DNA of 10,915 bases from Gammaproteobacteria bacterium (GCA_016844485.1 JAENIZ010000029.1:1-10915), one strand, 5' to 3'; shown: positions 1 to 6,689, counted from the first letter of the stretch. Notes: generated from the letters alone by a model not told the origin. Numbers and translations: made by a program.

Positions 1-221
1 AGAGACCCGTTGCCGAAATAACAGATCACGATATTTTCGCCACTGTTGTTAAAAAATCTTTTATGCAACGGCGTAAAACACTGCGTAACGCATTGAAGGA
101 CATGCTCAATGAAAAACAGATCCGGGCACTTGGCATCGACCCCGGAAACCGGGCTGAACGACTGACGATAAATGACTTCGTCGCCCTGGCAAACTGTTGC
201 CACAACTATAAAAATCAATAG
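1..221 (+). CDS. rsmA: RsmA (KsgA) 16S rRNA dimethyladenosine transferase, C-terminal part
   Basis: Partial gene: only the last 72 codons are in the window, read in frame from base 3 to the TAG at 219-221. The fragment holds the C-terminal helical domain of the family, with the sequence SFMQRRKTLRNALKDML (the typical F-x-QRRK-T-x-RN-x-L signature) and, near the end, RAERLTINDFVALAN, which matches the 'RAE.L...F..L' tail of RsmA. The enzyme uses S-adenosylmethionine to dimethylate two adjacent adenines in the 3'-terminal helix of 16S rRNA during 30S assembly. The catalytic Rossmann domain lies outside the window. In many gammaproteobacteria rsmA is directly followed by apaG and apaH. Here those genes appear only at the right end of the window, so this cluster is interrupted. 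Confidence 0.93.
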   Translation, partial: RPVAEITDHDIFATVVKKSFMQRRKTLRNALKDMLNEKQIRALGIDPGNRAERLTINDFVALANCCHNYKNQ

Positions 222-508
222 CTTAGTTCAGTGGATAAGTCTGTGACTAATTATTCAGGCAATAAGCTACACACCTGACCAGAGTTTTTCCCTGAAGCTC
301 ACCCCTGTCAGGAGAAATAAGCTGTTTTCCTCATATATTCATAAAGATAGAGATGGAGTAGCCCTGGTGTATGCATAGTAAGTATCTACTTGCATTTTAA
401 CCCTTTATCGATGTTGCGTGTGTGCATAACACTGTTCCGGAGAATTATGCCTCGTGCAGCGTATCTCATAGATGAGTGCTGGATTTGAACAAAGAAATAC
501 GTATGCCA
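222..508. other. Gene-free gap between convergent rsmA and aroE
   Basis: No convincing gene or RNA is seen in these 287 bases. The genes on either side converge, so transcripts from both should end here, but there is no GC-rich hairpin with a T-run. The only inverted repeat noticed is CCTGAC (274-279) with GTCAGG (307-312), a 6-bp stem with a 27-base spacer and no T-run at its end. A short plus-strand reading frame starting at 472 lies mostly inside the antisense of aroE and is not credible. Confidence 0.5.
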
Positions 509-1363
509 TTACCTTTCACGCTGCACGCGTAACGCCTCAATTACCGCTTTCGTATCAGGCCGTACCCCACGCCACAGATAAAATGATTCTGCTGCCTGCT
601 CCACCAGCATCCCGATCCCATCAAGCGCCTTGGCTGCACGCTGCGATTTTGCCCAGGTGATAAAAACGGTATCCGCAGTTGCATACATCAAATCATAACA
701 ACAGGCAGAATCTGCCAATATACCTCCAGGGAGCGGCGGCACTTCACCCTGCAGGCTTGCAGACGTCCCATTGATAACGACGTGAAACCGCTTTCCTTTA
801 AGCGCCGCATAACTGCACGCATTAATATCGCCGCGATCAGAGAAGACACCTGCAAGCTGTTCGGCGCGGGATAATGTCCGGTTTGCAATCACTACATGGG
901 CCGGTTGTTCGTCAAACAACGGATCCAGGATCCCCCGTACTGCCCCGCCCGCCCCAAGGATCAGAACATCCTGTCCGGTGATTTTAATGCCATGATTGAC
1001 GGTCATATCGCGCATCAGTCCAATACCATCAGTGGTATCACCATGGCGTTGCCCGTCCCCGTTAAACCATAATGTGTTTACGGCATGGGCCCGTTCTGCC
1101 CTCCTGGTCCGGTGCTGGCAGGCCTTCCAGGCGTCTTCTTTAAAGGGGACCGTGATGTTCAATCCTTTACCACCCAGCCGTTGAAATTTATCCAGGGCGG
1201 CCGAAAAACCGCCTTCTTCCACGTATATGGCCTGATAATAAAGCCGTTGCCCGGTTTGCGCGGCGAATGCCGTATGGATCTGGGGTGACTTGCTGTGTGC
1301 GACGGGATTACCCATTACACAATAATTGTCTACCGAAGGGTCGAGACTAAAGTTGTTGCCCAC
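509..1363 (-). CDS. aroE: Shikimate dehydrogenase (NADP+)
   Basis: Reduces 3-dehydroshikimate to shikimate with NADPH, the fourth step of the shikimate route to aromatic amino acids; cytosolic. The 284-residue protein has the family order. The N-terminal substrate-binding part shows GNPVAHSKSP (18-27), NITVPFK with the catalytic lysine K75, and TTDGIG with the paired aspartate D112. The NADP-binding Rossmann part shows GAGGA (137-141) and ANRT (160-163), then NGTSAS and the C-terminal DGIGMLVEQAAESFYLWRG signature. The start is a GTG, preceded by AAGAGG at 5-base spacing. The nearby ATG two bases upstream is out of frame and soon hits a stop. The gene lies 41 bp downstream of the cyclic-nucleotide-binding gene on the same strand and is probably cotranscribed with it. 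Length is slightly above the usual ~270 because of a short N-terminal extension. Confidence 0.95.
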   Translation of the reverse strand: MGNNFSLDPSVDNYCVMGNPVAHSKSPQIHTAFAAQTGQRLYYQAIYVEEGGFSAALDKFQRLGGKGLNITVPFKEDAWKACQHRTRRAERAHAVNTLWFNGDGQRHGDTTDGIGLMRDMTVNHGIKITGQDVLILGAGGAVRGILDPLFDEQPAHVVIANRTLSRAEQLAGVFSDRGDINACSYAALKGKRFHVVINGTSASLQGEVPPLPGGILADSACCYDLMYATADTVFITWAKSQRAAKALDGIGMLVEQAAESFYLWRGVRPDTKAVIEALRVQRER

Positions 1364-1368
1364 ATTAG

Positions 1369-1374
1369 CCTCTT
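1369..1374 (-). promoter_or_regulatory. Ribosome binding site fixing the aroE GTG start
   Basis: On the minus strand AAGAGG lies five bases (CTAAT) before the GTG at 1361-1363. It is the only purine-rich site correctly spaced for an in-frame start in front of the GNP-x-x-HSKSP motif, so GTG is preferred to the internal ATG at residue 17, which would delete the first beta strand. Confidence 0.6.
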
Positions 1375-1404
1375 ATCAATTCGTACAATAAATTTTGGAG
1401 AGAA

Positions 1405-2460
1405 TTACCCGCCCCCGCCACGCGAGACAAGACCGCCTTTGAGACAAAAGGCGCGGAGTCCGCGTTCACTCAATAAAAAGGCCCCTGCTGAACTGCGCCG
1501 GCCGCTGTCGCAATACAGAATATATTGTTTGTTGGAATCCAGTGTCTCCGCTTTCATGCGTAACATGAACAGGGGGATATTGATGCTTCCCGGGATTCCG
1601 GCATTGCTGTGCTCACTCTCCAGGCGTACATCCAGCCAGATAGCGCCTTCCTTAACCATTTTTTCCGCCTCGGCATTCGTTACCCAACACAACATGGGTT
1701 CCTTAAGCAACGAATTAAAATCCTGTTTGGACAGGCGCATCAGCGCTCCATCAGTTTCCATAATTATATTGGCATTACGCTTTGCCTCGGATAACAGCGC
1801 CTCCTCACCAAAGGCGTCGCCATCTTTCAGCGTTGCCAGCGTCAGCTGGGTATTGGCTTTGGAAGTGCGGGTGACTTTGCATTTCCCATGCTTGATGATG
1901 TAGTAGTAATCACCGTCTTCGCCTTGCTTGATAATAGTGTCACCCGCCTTTACCGGGATCTCCTGGATGCGCATAAACATTGCCTGGATATTGGCAGGTG
2001 GAAGCTGCAGGAAGGCCTTGGATTGCAGGATACGCGTCATCCAGTCACCACCTTCATCCCCACCACCCTGCTCATCAACCTGGATCTCACCAACTTCAAT
2101 ACCCGACAATTGATCCCAGGTCAGCAGAATATCCAGCAGGTCACTATCAATACGCGTGATCTTGGAAGGGACCTTGGCGATCGCGGTATGTTTTCTGGGC
2201 TGTTGATTGACCAATGGATGTCTTGCCGCGGGGGTTCCGGATTTGACGCTGCTTGCCTCACCGGTACCGGAGGTAATTGCAACCTCTCCTTCAAGCAGGT
2301 ATACCGCCTGTTTATCCACATCACCTTGCTTGAACACTGCCTTTCCCGGAGAAATATTTTCTACAAATGTCTTCCCCGCCAGTTCCTGGAAATTTTCTGT
2401 ATTAAGTGCGCTGGGAGGGACCAGTGTTTTCAGTACTGTTTTGTCAACAAGTTCAGCCAT
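1405..2460 (-). CDS. Double cyclic-nucleotide-binding domain protein with C-terminal rhodanese domain
   Basis: A 351-residue soluble protein with three recognisable parts. Residues about 30-110 form a cNMP-binding-like beta roll (KAVFKQGDVDKQAVYLLEGEV) whose phosphate-binding cassette is missing, so it probably does not bind nucleotide. Residues about 150-250 form a second, better preserved domain (IIKQGEDGDYYYIIKHGKCKV) with a cassette FGEEALLSEAKRNA at 217-230, including the phosphate-contacting arginine R228. Residues about 259-345 form a rhodanese domain (AIWLDVR, GSINIP) with active loop YCDSGRRS and catalytic-type cysteine C317. A Gly/Asp/Glu-rich linker (about 125-140) joins the two nucleotide domains. 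There is no DNA-binding helix-turn-helix, so this is not a CRP-like regulator. It may couple a second-messenger signal to sulfur or persulfide chemistry, but the target is unknown. The ATG is preceded by a modest AAAGAG. It lies 41 bp upstream of aroE. Confidence 0.82.
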   Translation of the reverse strand: MAELVDKTVLKTLVPPSALNTENFQELAGKTFVENISPGKAVFKQGDVDKQAVYLLEGEVAITSGTGEASSVKSGTPAARHPLVNQQPRKHTAIAKVPSKITRIDSDLLDILLTWDQLSGIEVGEIQVDEQGGGDEGGDWMTRILQSKAFLQLPPANIQAMFMRIQEIPVKAGDTIIKQGEDGDYYYIIKHGKCKVTRTSKANTQLTLATLKDGDAFGEEALLSEAKRNANIIMETDGALMRLSKQDFNSLLKEPMLCWVTNAEAEKMVKEGAIWLDVRLESEHSNAGIPGSINIPLFMLRMKAETLDSNKQYILYCDSGRRSSAGAFLLSERGLRAFCLKGGLVSRGGGG

Positions 2461-2533
2461 TTTTACTCTTTATTTTTATAAACCAGATCCATCATGTCAG
2501 GATTATTGTATTCTCGCATGGGTCATATTAAAA

Positions 2534-2547
2534 CCCGGAAATCCGGG
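2534..2547 (-). terminator. Small GC hairpin with TTTT in the leader of the cyclic-nucleotide-binding gene
   Basis: CCCGGA-AA-TCCGGG is a 6-bp stem with a 2-base loop. On the minus strand it is followed directly by TTTTAATAT, the form of a weak intrinsic terminator. It lies about 75 bases before the ATG at 2460 and about 80 bases beyond the amtB terminator. It could be a back-up terminator for the amtB transcript or an attenuator of the downstream gene. The stem is short, so termination efficiency is doubtful. Confidence 0.35.
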
Positions 2548-2585
2548 CATAGGGATTTATTTATCCATATCCATGACAGCTTTCA

Positions 2586-2602
2586 CATACTTTTTTAGTA
2601 TG
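2586..2602. repeat. Perfect AT-rich inverted repeat CATACT-N5-AGTATG
   Basis: Six-base arms around TTTTT in the spacer between the amtB terminator and the next gene. It sits where the promoter of the cyclic-nucleotide-binding/aroE pair would be expected, so it could be a regulator's operator or a chance hairpin. The stem contains only two G-C pairs and no regulator family is recognised. Confidence 0.3.
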
Positions 2603-2623
2603 CACTCTCACTGCGGCTAACAC

Positions 2624-2651
2624 AAAAACGGGCGCCAAGGCGCCCGTTTTT
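2624..2651. terminator. Strong Rho-independent terminator of amtB copy 1 (symmetric)
   Basis: AAAAACGGGCGCC pairs perfectly with GGCGCCCGTTTTT around a 2-base spacer (effectively a 4-base loop). The 8-bp GC stem is flanked by A5 on one side and T5 on the other, so it can act in both directions. It begins about 18 bp after the amtB stop at 2670-2672 and ends the glnK-amtB transcript on the minus strand. Its GC core (CGGGCGC/GCGCCCG) is almost the same as that of the terminator after amtB copy 2 at 4810-4835. Confidence 0.9.
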
Positions 2652-2669
2652 CATCCAGATATACGGGAT

Positions 2670-3968
2670 TTAGAGATTGTACCCGCGCTCGTTATGGAGT
2701 ACCAGATCAAGGCCTTCCGTCTCATCATCAGCACTGACGCGCAGACCAAGGGTCATGTCCAGTAGTTTGAGCAGGACAAAACTGATGACACCACACCAGA
2801 CGATGGTGGCGACCACCCCAATCAGCTGGGTCATAAACTGGGCGCTTATTGATGTTTTCAATCCCAGACCATCCAGCGATTCGGCGGCAAACACGGCGGT
2901 AAGCAATAAACCGAGCATCCCTCCAATGCCATGCACACTAAAGACATCCAGTGAATCATCGATCTTCAGAATGCGTTTCACATATTGGGTGGCAAAAAAG
3001 CACACTACGCCTGCAGAAATACCGATGCTGAGTGCCCCGATAGGACCCACATAACCTGATGCCGGTGTGATGGTGGCCAGGCCCGCCACCATGCCGGTCA
3101 CAATGCCCAATACACTGGGTTTACGATACATCATCCATTCACAGACCATCCACGCCAGTGAACCCACGGCTGCAGAGATATGCGTTGCCGTCATGGCCAT
3201 GCCGGCACTGGCGTTGGAGGCGAGCGCACTGCCTGCATTGAATCCGAACCAGCCCACCCAGAGCATGGAGGCACCGGCCACTGTCATGGTCATATTATGT
3301 GGAGGCATGGCCGTATCGGGAAAGCCCTTACGGTTGCCGATAATCAGCGCTGCAATAATTGCCGCTACCCCCGCATTGATGTGCACAACAGAACCTCCGG
3401 CAAAATCCATGAACCCCCGTTCAGATAACCAGCCACCGCCCCAGACCCAGTGGCAAACAGGTGCATAGACCAGAACCATCCACAATGCAGTAAACCAGAG
3501 AACGGCAGAAAATTTTATGCGTTCGGCATAACTACCCACAATCAGTGCCGGCGTAATAATGGCAAAAGTCATCTGGAACATGAAAAAAACTGTTTCCGGG
3601 ATCGTTGTCAGTGAACGGATTGAATCAAGCTCGATGCCGGACATCAAGACATTGCCGCCCCCGATTATCTTGTTGAGATCTCCACCGTTACCAAAGGCAA
3701 GCCCATAAACACCAACTACCCATAGAACTGACACCAGGCAGGTGATGGCAAAACATTGCATCAGTATCGAAAGCGCATTTTTGGTACGCACCAGGCCGGA
3801 ATAAAAAAATGCAAGACCTGGTATCGTCATAAACAGAACCAGAACTGTTGCGGTTAACAACCAGGCGGTATCAGCCTGATTTATTTCGGCCTCGGCGGCA
3901 AGCGCACTCACTGGCATCAATACCATCAGACAAAGGAAGAGTAAATTCCCCATAGTAAAATGCTTCAT
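2670..3968 (-). CDS. amtB: Ammonium transporter, Amt family (copy 1)
   Basis: Inner-membrane trimeric channel that brings ammonium into the cell. The 432-residue protein starts with a cleavable signal peptide (MKHFTMGNLLFLCLMVLMPV, cleavage probable after SALA), followed by the usual eleven membrane segments. Family marks are GLAFFYSGLVRTKN (51-64), FQMTFAIITPALIVGSYAER, DFAGGSVVHINAG with pore histidine H196, and LDVFSVHGIGG with the second pore histidine H346. The cytoplasmic tail (GLDLVLHNERGYNL) is the segment P-II proteins contact to gate the channel. AAGGGGGG lies six bases before the ATG; the gene begins 41 bp after glnK. It lacks the long Ala/Glu-rich periplasmic linker of copy 2. Given the adjacent P-II gene, transport is probably blocked by GlnK when nitrogen is plentiful. 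Confidence 0.95.
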   Translation of the reverse strand: MKHFTMGNLLFLCLMVLMPVSALAAEAEINQADTAWLLTATVLVLFMTIPGLAFFYSGLVRTKNALSILMQCFAITCLVSVLWVVGVYGLAFGNGGDLNKIIGGGNVLMSGIELDSIRSLTTIPETVFFMFQMTFAIITPALIVGSYAERIKFSAVLWFTALWMVLVYAPVCHWVWGGGWLSERGFMDFAGGSVVHINAGVAAIIAALIIGNRKGFPDTAMPPHNMTMTVAGASMLWVGWFGFNAGSALASNASAGMAMTATHISAAVGSLAWMVCEWMMYRKPSVLGIVTGMVAGLATITPASGYVGPIGALSIGISAGVVCFFATQYVKRILKIDDSLDVFSVHGIGGMLGLLLTAVFAAESLDGLGLKTSISAQFMTQLIGVVATIVWCGVISFVLLKLLDMTLGLRVSADDETEGLDLVLHNERGYNL

Positions 3969-4009
3969 TATGATCCCCCCTTTTTAGAATCGCTGTTTAT
4001 TTCTTCGAA

Positions 4010-4348
4010 TTACAGTGCCTCGGAACCTGTTTCGCCAGTCCGGATACGCATGGCCTGTTTAAGATCCACAACAAAGATCTTCCCATCACCAATCTTGCCT
4101 GTGTTGGCGGCCTTTGTGATGGCCTCGATTGCGGCATCCACCATATTGTCATCAATGCCAATCTCAATTTTTGTCTTGGGCAAAAAATCAACCACATATT
4201 CAGCGCCACGATAGAGTTCGGTATGCCCCTTCTGCCTGCCAAAGCCCTTGACTTCCGTGACCGTCAGGCCCTTAACGCCAATGCCTGATAATGCGTCACG
4301 GACATCATCCAGTTTGAAGGGTTTAATGATTGCGGTAAGTAGTTTCAT
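4010..4348 (-). CDS. glnK: P-II nitrogen regulatory protein (GlnK/GlnB type, copy 1)
   Basis: A 112-residue trimeric signal protein that reports 2-oxoglutarate, ATP/ADP and, through uridylylation, glutamine. All key features are present: the start MKLLTAIIKPFKLDDVRDAL, the T-loop GFGRQKGHTELYRGAEY with Q39 (2-oxoglutarate/Mg-ATP site) and uridylylation tyrosine Y51, the B-loop TGKIGDGKIFV (83-93), and the C-terminal RIRTGETG. GGGAGG precedes the ATG, about ten bases away. It lies directly upstream of amtB copy 1, the standard GlnK-AmtB pairing in which unmodified GlnK plugs the channel. It is clearly a paralogue of the P-II gene at 6351-6689; the largest differences are at residues 61-72. The name glnK rests on the amtB linkage, because GlnK and GlnB cannot be told apart by sequence alone. 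Confidence 0.95.
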   Translation of the reverse strand: MKLLTAIIKPFKLDDVRDALSGIGVKGLTVTEVKGFGRQKGHTELYRGAEYVVDFLPKTKIEIGIDDNMVDAAIEAITKAANTGKIGDGKIFVVDLKQAMRIRTGETGSEAL

Positions 4349-4395
4349 GCGGCTTTTCCTCCCGGCCTCACAATTTAATAGGTATATTCACGATT

Positions 4396-4418
4396 ATTAT
4401 ATGCACCATTACGGCGCA
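4396..4418 (-). promoter_or_regulatory. NtrC-like palindrome abutting a TATAAT box upstream of glnK copy 1
   Basis: TGCACC-ATTAC-GGCGCA (4402-4418) matches the NtrC dyad TGCACC-N5-GGTGCA with one mismatch. On the minus strand it ends exactly where a perfect TATAAT (4401 down to 4396) begins, about 48 bases before the glnK ATG. A further half site AGTGCA lies at 4446-4451, about 33 bp away. No sigma-54 element (GG-N10-GC) is seen between the palindrome and the gene. The arrangement resembles an operator inside the -35/-10 spacer of a sigma-70 promoter. The -35 is poor. Repression by NtrC or a similar factor is inference. Confidence 0.45.
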
Positions 4419-4580
4419 TACTGAGGATAACAATTTATTTAATTTAGTGCACGTAGTAGAAAAGGAATGCTATGCCCCTCAACCAGGACGTAGGTAAGGG
4501 ACGTAAGCATGCTTACATGGAAGTAAGTAGTAGAGCGGCGCAGGAAGCCAAAGCCGAGGAGCGGAAGCTTTGTCGAACAA

Positions 4581-4639
4581 ATATCTGCCATACATCCTGT
4601 ACATTCGCCGCTTGTGTGTTCCCGACACAAGCGGCATAC
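4581..4639 (+). repeat. Repeat unit copy 1 with 11-bp hairpin
   Basis: 59 bp, identical to 4732-4792 except that two single bases are missing (those at 4742 and 4750 in copy 2). It contains the hairpin GCCGCTTGTGT-GTTCCCG-ACACAAGCGGC at 4607-4635, with an 11-bp perfect stem and a 7-base loop. No T-run follows on either strand, so it is not an intrinsic terminator. Confidence 0.85.
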
Positions 4640-4731
4640 GACCGCCATGGAGACGTACATGGACGTACTAATACTGCGGGCGCAGGATGCGCAGGAGCAG
4701 TGAGGCGGAAGTGCAGATATTGCAGGAGCAT

Positions 4732-4792
4732 ATATCTGCCAGTACATCCATGTACATTCGCCGCTTGTGTGTTCCCGACACAAGCGGCATAC
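4732..4792 (+). repeat. Repeat unit copy 2 with 11-bp hairpin
   Basis: 61 bp, the second copy of the unit at 4581-4639. The stem-loop (4760-4788) is identical in stem and loop. The unit is flanked by two identical GTACATCCATGTAC palindromes, one at its left part and one just beyond its right end. Exact conservation of the loop as well as the stem suggests recent duplication. Confidence 0.85.
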
Positions 4793-4809
4793 AGTACATC
4801 CATGTACAT

Positions 4810-4835
4810 AAAAAAACGGGCGCCGAAGCGCCCGT
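4810..4835 (-). terminator. Rho-independent terminator of amtB copy 2
   Basis: Read on the minus strand: CGGGCGC-TTCG-GCGCCCG followed by TTTTTTT. A 7-bp GC stem with a UUCG tetraloop and seven Ts is a textbook strong terminator. It begins about 26 bp after the amtB stop, ends the porin-glnK-amtB transcript and separates it from the next glnK-amtB unit. On the plus strand no T-run follows, so it acts in one direction only. Confidence 0.93.
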
Positions 4836-4860
4836 AGTAACCTGATGATTACTTCTAGTG

Positions 4861-6333
4861 TTAGAGGCTGTATCCGTGCTCGCCGTGTTCCACCGTATCA
4901 AGACCCTCTCTTTCCACATCTTCCGTTACGCGCAAGCCAATAAGAATATCAACGATTTTATATGAAATGAACGCTACAACGCCGGACCAGATGACTGTCG
5001 TGCATACGCCCCAAAGCTGGGACTGAACCTGTGTCATGATCGAATACGGTGTCGCTACTGCATTGGCGACATAATCCCAGACACCAGTCCCACCCAAAGC
5101 AGGTGAGGCAAACACTCCGACACCTATAGCGCCGATAATACCGCCGATGGCATGCACACCAAAGGCATCCAAGGCATCATCATAGCCGCACATTTTCTTC
5201 AAGCTGGTAACGGCCCACAAGCATCCCAGTCCTGCAATAATACCGAGAATGATGGCACCCATCGGTCCCACCCAGCCGCAGGCGGGTGTAATGGCTACCA
5301 GTCCAGCAACCGCGCCCGACGCTGCACCAAGCATCGTGGGTGTGCCTTTCCCTATCCATTCTGCGAATGACCAGGCAAGCGCAGCAGCAGCCGTGGCGAG
5401 CAAGGTATTGGCGAACACCATGGTGGCCAAACCGGTGGCCTCCAGATTGGAGCCCACGTTGAACCCAAACCATCCTACCCACAGCATGCAGGCACCCATC
5501 ATGACCAATGGCAGATTATGTGGTGCCATGCTTATAGTACCGTACCCAATACGCTTACCGATAAGCCACGCACCCACAAGGCCAGCAACACCGGCGTTAA
5601 TATGCACTACCGTGCCACCGGCAAAATCCAGAGCACCCTTCTGGAAGACAAATCCCGATTTACTCAGAGCATCCGCAGCGGCCTCGGCATCGGTAAAGGC
5701 ATCAGGCCCGGGCCAGAACCAGACCATGTGCGCAATTGGCAGATACGAAAACGTAAACCACAACACCATGAACACCATGACGGCCGAGAATTTCATGCGT
5801 TCCGCAAAGGCGCCAGCGATCAGGCACGGCGTGATGCAGGCGAACGTCAGCTGGAACACAAAGTAAACATATTCAGGTACGTACACACCCTTGCTGAAGG
5901 TGGGTGCGAGTGATTCCGGCGTTAAACCGCTCAGGAACAGACGCCCAAAGCCACCAAAGAAGGCGTTGCCCTCTGTGAATGCAATGCTGTAGCCATAAAT
6001 TGCCCAGAGTATCGCGAGCAGACAGAAGGTCATGAATACCTGCATGAGTACAGACAGTACGTTCTTGGAACGGACCATCCCGCCATAAAACAGGGCCAGT
6101 CCCGGGATCGTCATCAAGATCACCAGTACCGTGGAGGTCATCATCCAGGCGGTGTCGCCCTTGTCGGGAACAGGGGCAGGTGCGGCCTCCTCGACAGGTG
6201 CAGCTGCTTCGACTGATGTTGCTTCTTCAGCAACTATCGCCCCGGCTTCTACTTGCTCTTCATCTGCCCGGGCGGGGCCGGAAATACTGAGTGCCAGCAG
6301 CCCCATGAACAACAAATTCTTAAACAGTTTCAT
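4861..6333 (-). CDS. amtB: Ammonium transporter, Amt family (copy 2, with N-terminal periplasmic linker)
   Basis: Inner-membrane ammonium channel of 490 residues from the ATG at 6331-6333. A signal peptide (MKLFKNLLFMGLLALSISGP, cleavage likely after ARA) is followed by an Ala/Glu/Pro-rich stretch at about 24-58 before the first membrane segment; copy 1 has only a short version. Amt marks are GLALFYGGMVRSKN (78-91), TFACITPCLIAGAFAERMKFSA, DFAGGTVVHINAG with H244, and LDAFGVHAIGG with H394; the two histidines line the pore. The P-II-contacting tail (EGLDTVEHGEHGYSL) is kept. The ATG has AAGGGGG nine bases upstream. A GTG at 6352-6354 overlaps the glnK stop (GTGA) and would add seven residues, but it is not well placed for a signal peptide. 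Third gene of the porin-glnK-amtB operon. Confidence 0.95.
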   Translation of the reverse strand: MKLFKNLLFMGLLALSISGPARADEEQVEAGAIVAEEATSVEAAAPVEEAAPAPVPDKGDTAWMMTSTVLVILMTIPGLALFYGGMVRSKNVLSVLMQVFMTFCLLAILWAIYGYSIAFTEGNAFFGGFGRLFLSGLTPESLAPTFSKGVYVPEYVYFVFQLTFACITPCLIAGAFAERMKFSAVMVFMVLWFTFSYLPIAHMVWFWPGPDAFTDAEAAADALSKSGFVFQKGALDFAGGTVVHINAGVAGLVGAWLIGKRIGYGTISMAPHNLPLVMMGACMLWVGWFGFNVGSNLEATGLATMVFANTLLATAAAALAWSFAEWIGKGTPTMLGAASGAVAGLVAITPACGWVGPMGAIILGIIAGLGCLWAVTSLKKMCGYDDALDAFGVHAIGGIIGAIGVGVFASPALGGTGVWDYVANAVATPYSIMTQVQSQLWGVCTTVIWSGVVAFISYKIVDILIGLRVTEDVEREGLDTVEHGEHGYSL

Positions 6334-6350
6334 CTCTAAAATCCCCCTTA

Positions 6351-6689
6351 TCACAGTGCCTCCCCACCAGTCTCGCCGGTACGAATCCGGACAACCTGGT
6401 CAAGGGTATATACGAAAATCTTGCCATCGCCAATCTTGCCGGTATTGGCGGCTTTGGTTATCGCTTCAATAACCTTTTCAGACTGGCCATCAGAAATAGC
6501 AACTTCAAGTTTCATCTTGGGCAAAAAATCAACGACATATTCAGCGCCACGGTATAGTTCAGTGTGGCCTTTTTGCCGTCCGAAACCCTTGACTTCGGAT
6601 ACTGTCATGCCCTGCACGCCAATCTCGGACAATGCTTCACGGACATCATCGAGTTTGAAGGGCTTAATAATCGCGGTGACCAACTTCAT
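6351..6689 (-). CDS. glnK: P-II nitrogen regulatory protein (GlnK type, copy 2)
   Basis: A 112-residue P-II protein: MKLVTAIIKPFKLDDVREAL at the start, T-loop GFGRQKGHTELYRGAEY with Q39 and uridylylation site Y51, B-loop TGKIGDGKIFV, and RIRTGETGGEAL at the end. It binds ATP/ADP and 2-oxoglutarate and should block its partner channel when not uridylylated. GGGAGGAA precedes the ATG at good spacing. It sits between the porin gene and amtB, and the TGA stop is only 17 bases before the amtB ATG, so the two are tightly coupled. It differs from copy 1 mainly at residues 60-72 (LEVAISDGQSEKV against IEIGIDDNMVDAA), next to the T-loop base, which may tune partner choice. Uridylylation depends on a GlnD encoded elsewhere. 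Confidence 0.95.
   Translation of the reverse strand: MKLVTAIIKPFKLDDVREALSEIGVQGMTVSEVKGFGRQKGHTELYRGAEYVVDFLPKMKLEVAISDGQSEKVIEAITKAANTGKIGDGKIFVYTLDQVVRIRTGETGGEAL

Larger units (their letters stand above)
4503..4807. repeat. Tandem array of extragenic palindromic repeats
   Basis: This 305-bp segment is filled with short palindromes and two copies of a longer unit. In order they are: a perfect palindrome GTAAGCATGCTTAC (4503-4516); degenerate AGGAA/AGGAGC segment (4541-4562); unit copy 1 (4581-4639); GTACATGGACGTAC (4655-4668); GCGC-AGGAT-GCGC-AGGAGC (4680-4698); GCAGATAT-N11-ATATCTGC (4713-4739); unit copy 2 (4732-4792); and GTACATCCATGTAC twice (4742-4755, 4794-4807). The order 'AGGA segment, ATATCTGCC, GTACATCC-type palindrome, 11-bp stem' is repeated, so the array is two tandem copies of one composite element. 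Such mosaic extragenic palindromes are known in many proteobacteria; the exact family is not recognised. It lies between the amtB-2 terminator and the glnK-1 promoter and contains no credible gene. Confidence 0.8.

Noticed and set aside
1888..2481. Long plus-strand frame antisense to the cyclic-nucleotide-binding gene
   Set aside because: The minus-strand frame has clear domains and motifs; the antisense frame has none and is a shadow. The same applies to the antisense frames within amtB copies 1 and 2 and aroE.
4607..4635. Intrinsic terminator in the 11-bp hairpin
   Set aside because: No T-run follows the stem on either strand, and the true terminator of amtB copy 2 lies at 4810-4835.
4581..4792. 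CRISPR array
   Set aside because: Only two copies, long internal hairpin, spacing made of related palindromes rather than unique spacers, and no cas genes.
4472..4837. Plus-strand 121-codon reading frame, and overlapping minus-strand frames, across the repeat array
   Set aside because: The frame repeats the translation of the palindromic unit (twice the same Cys/Ala-rich peptide), runs into the terminator and resembles no protein family. Overlapping frames on both strands are expected from inverted repeats.
6334..6354. GTG start of amtB copy 2 overlapping the glnK stop (GTGA)
   Set aside because: The ATG at 6331-6333 has a good AAGGGGG site and begins a standard signal peptide; the GTG would add seven residues in front of it. 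Coupling by the overlap cannot be fully excluded.
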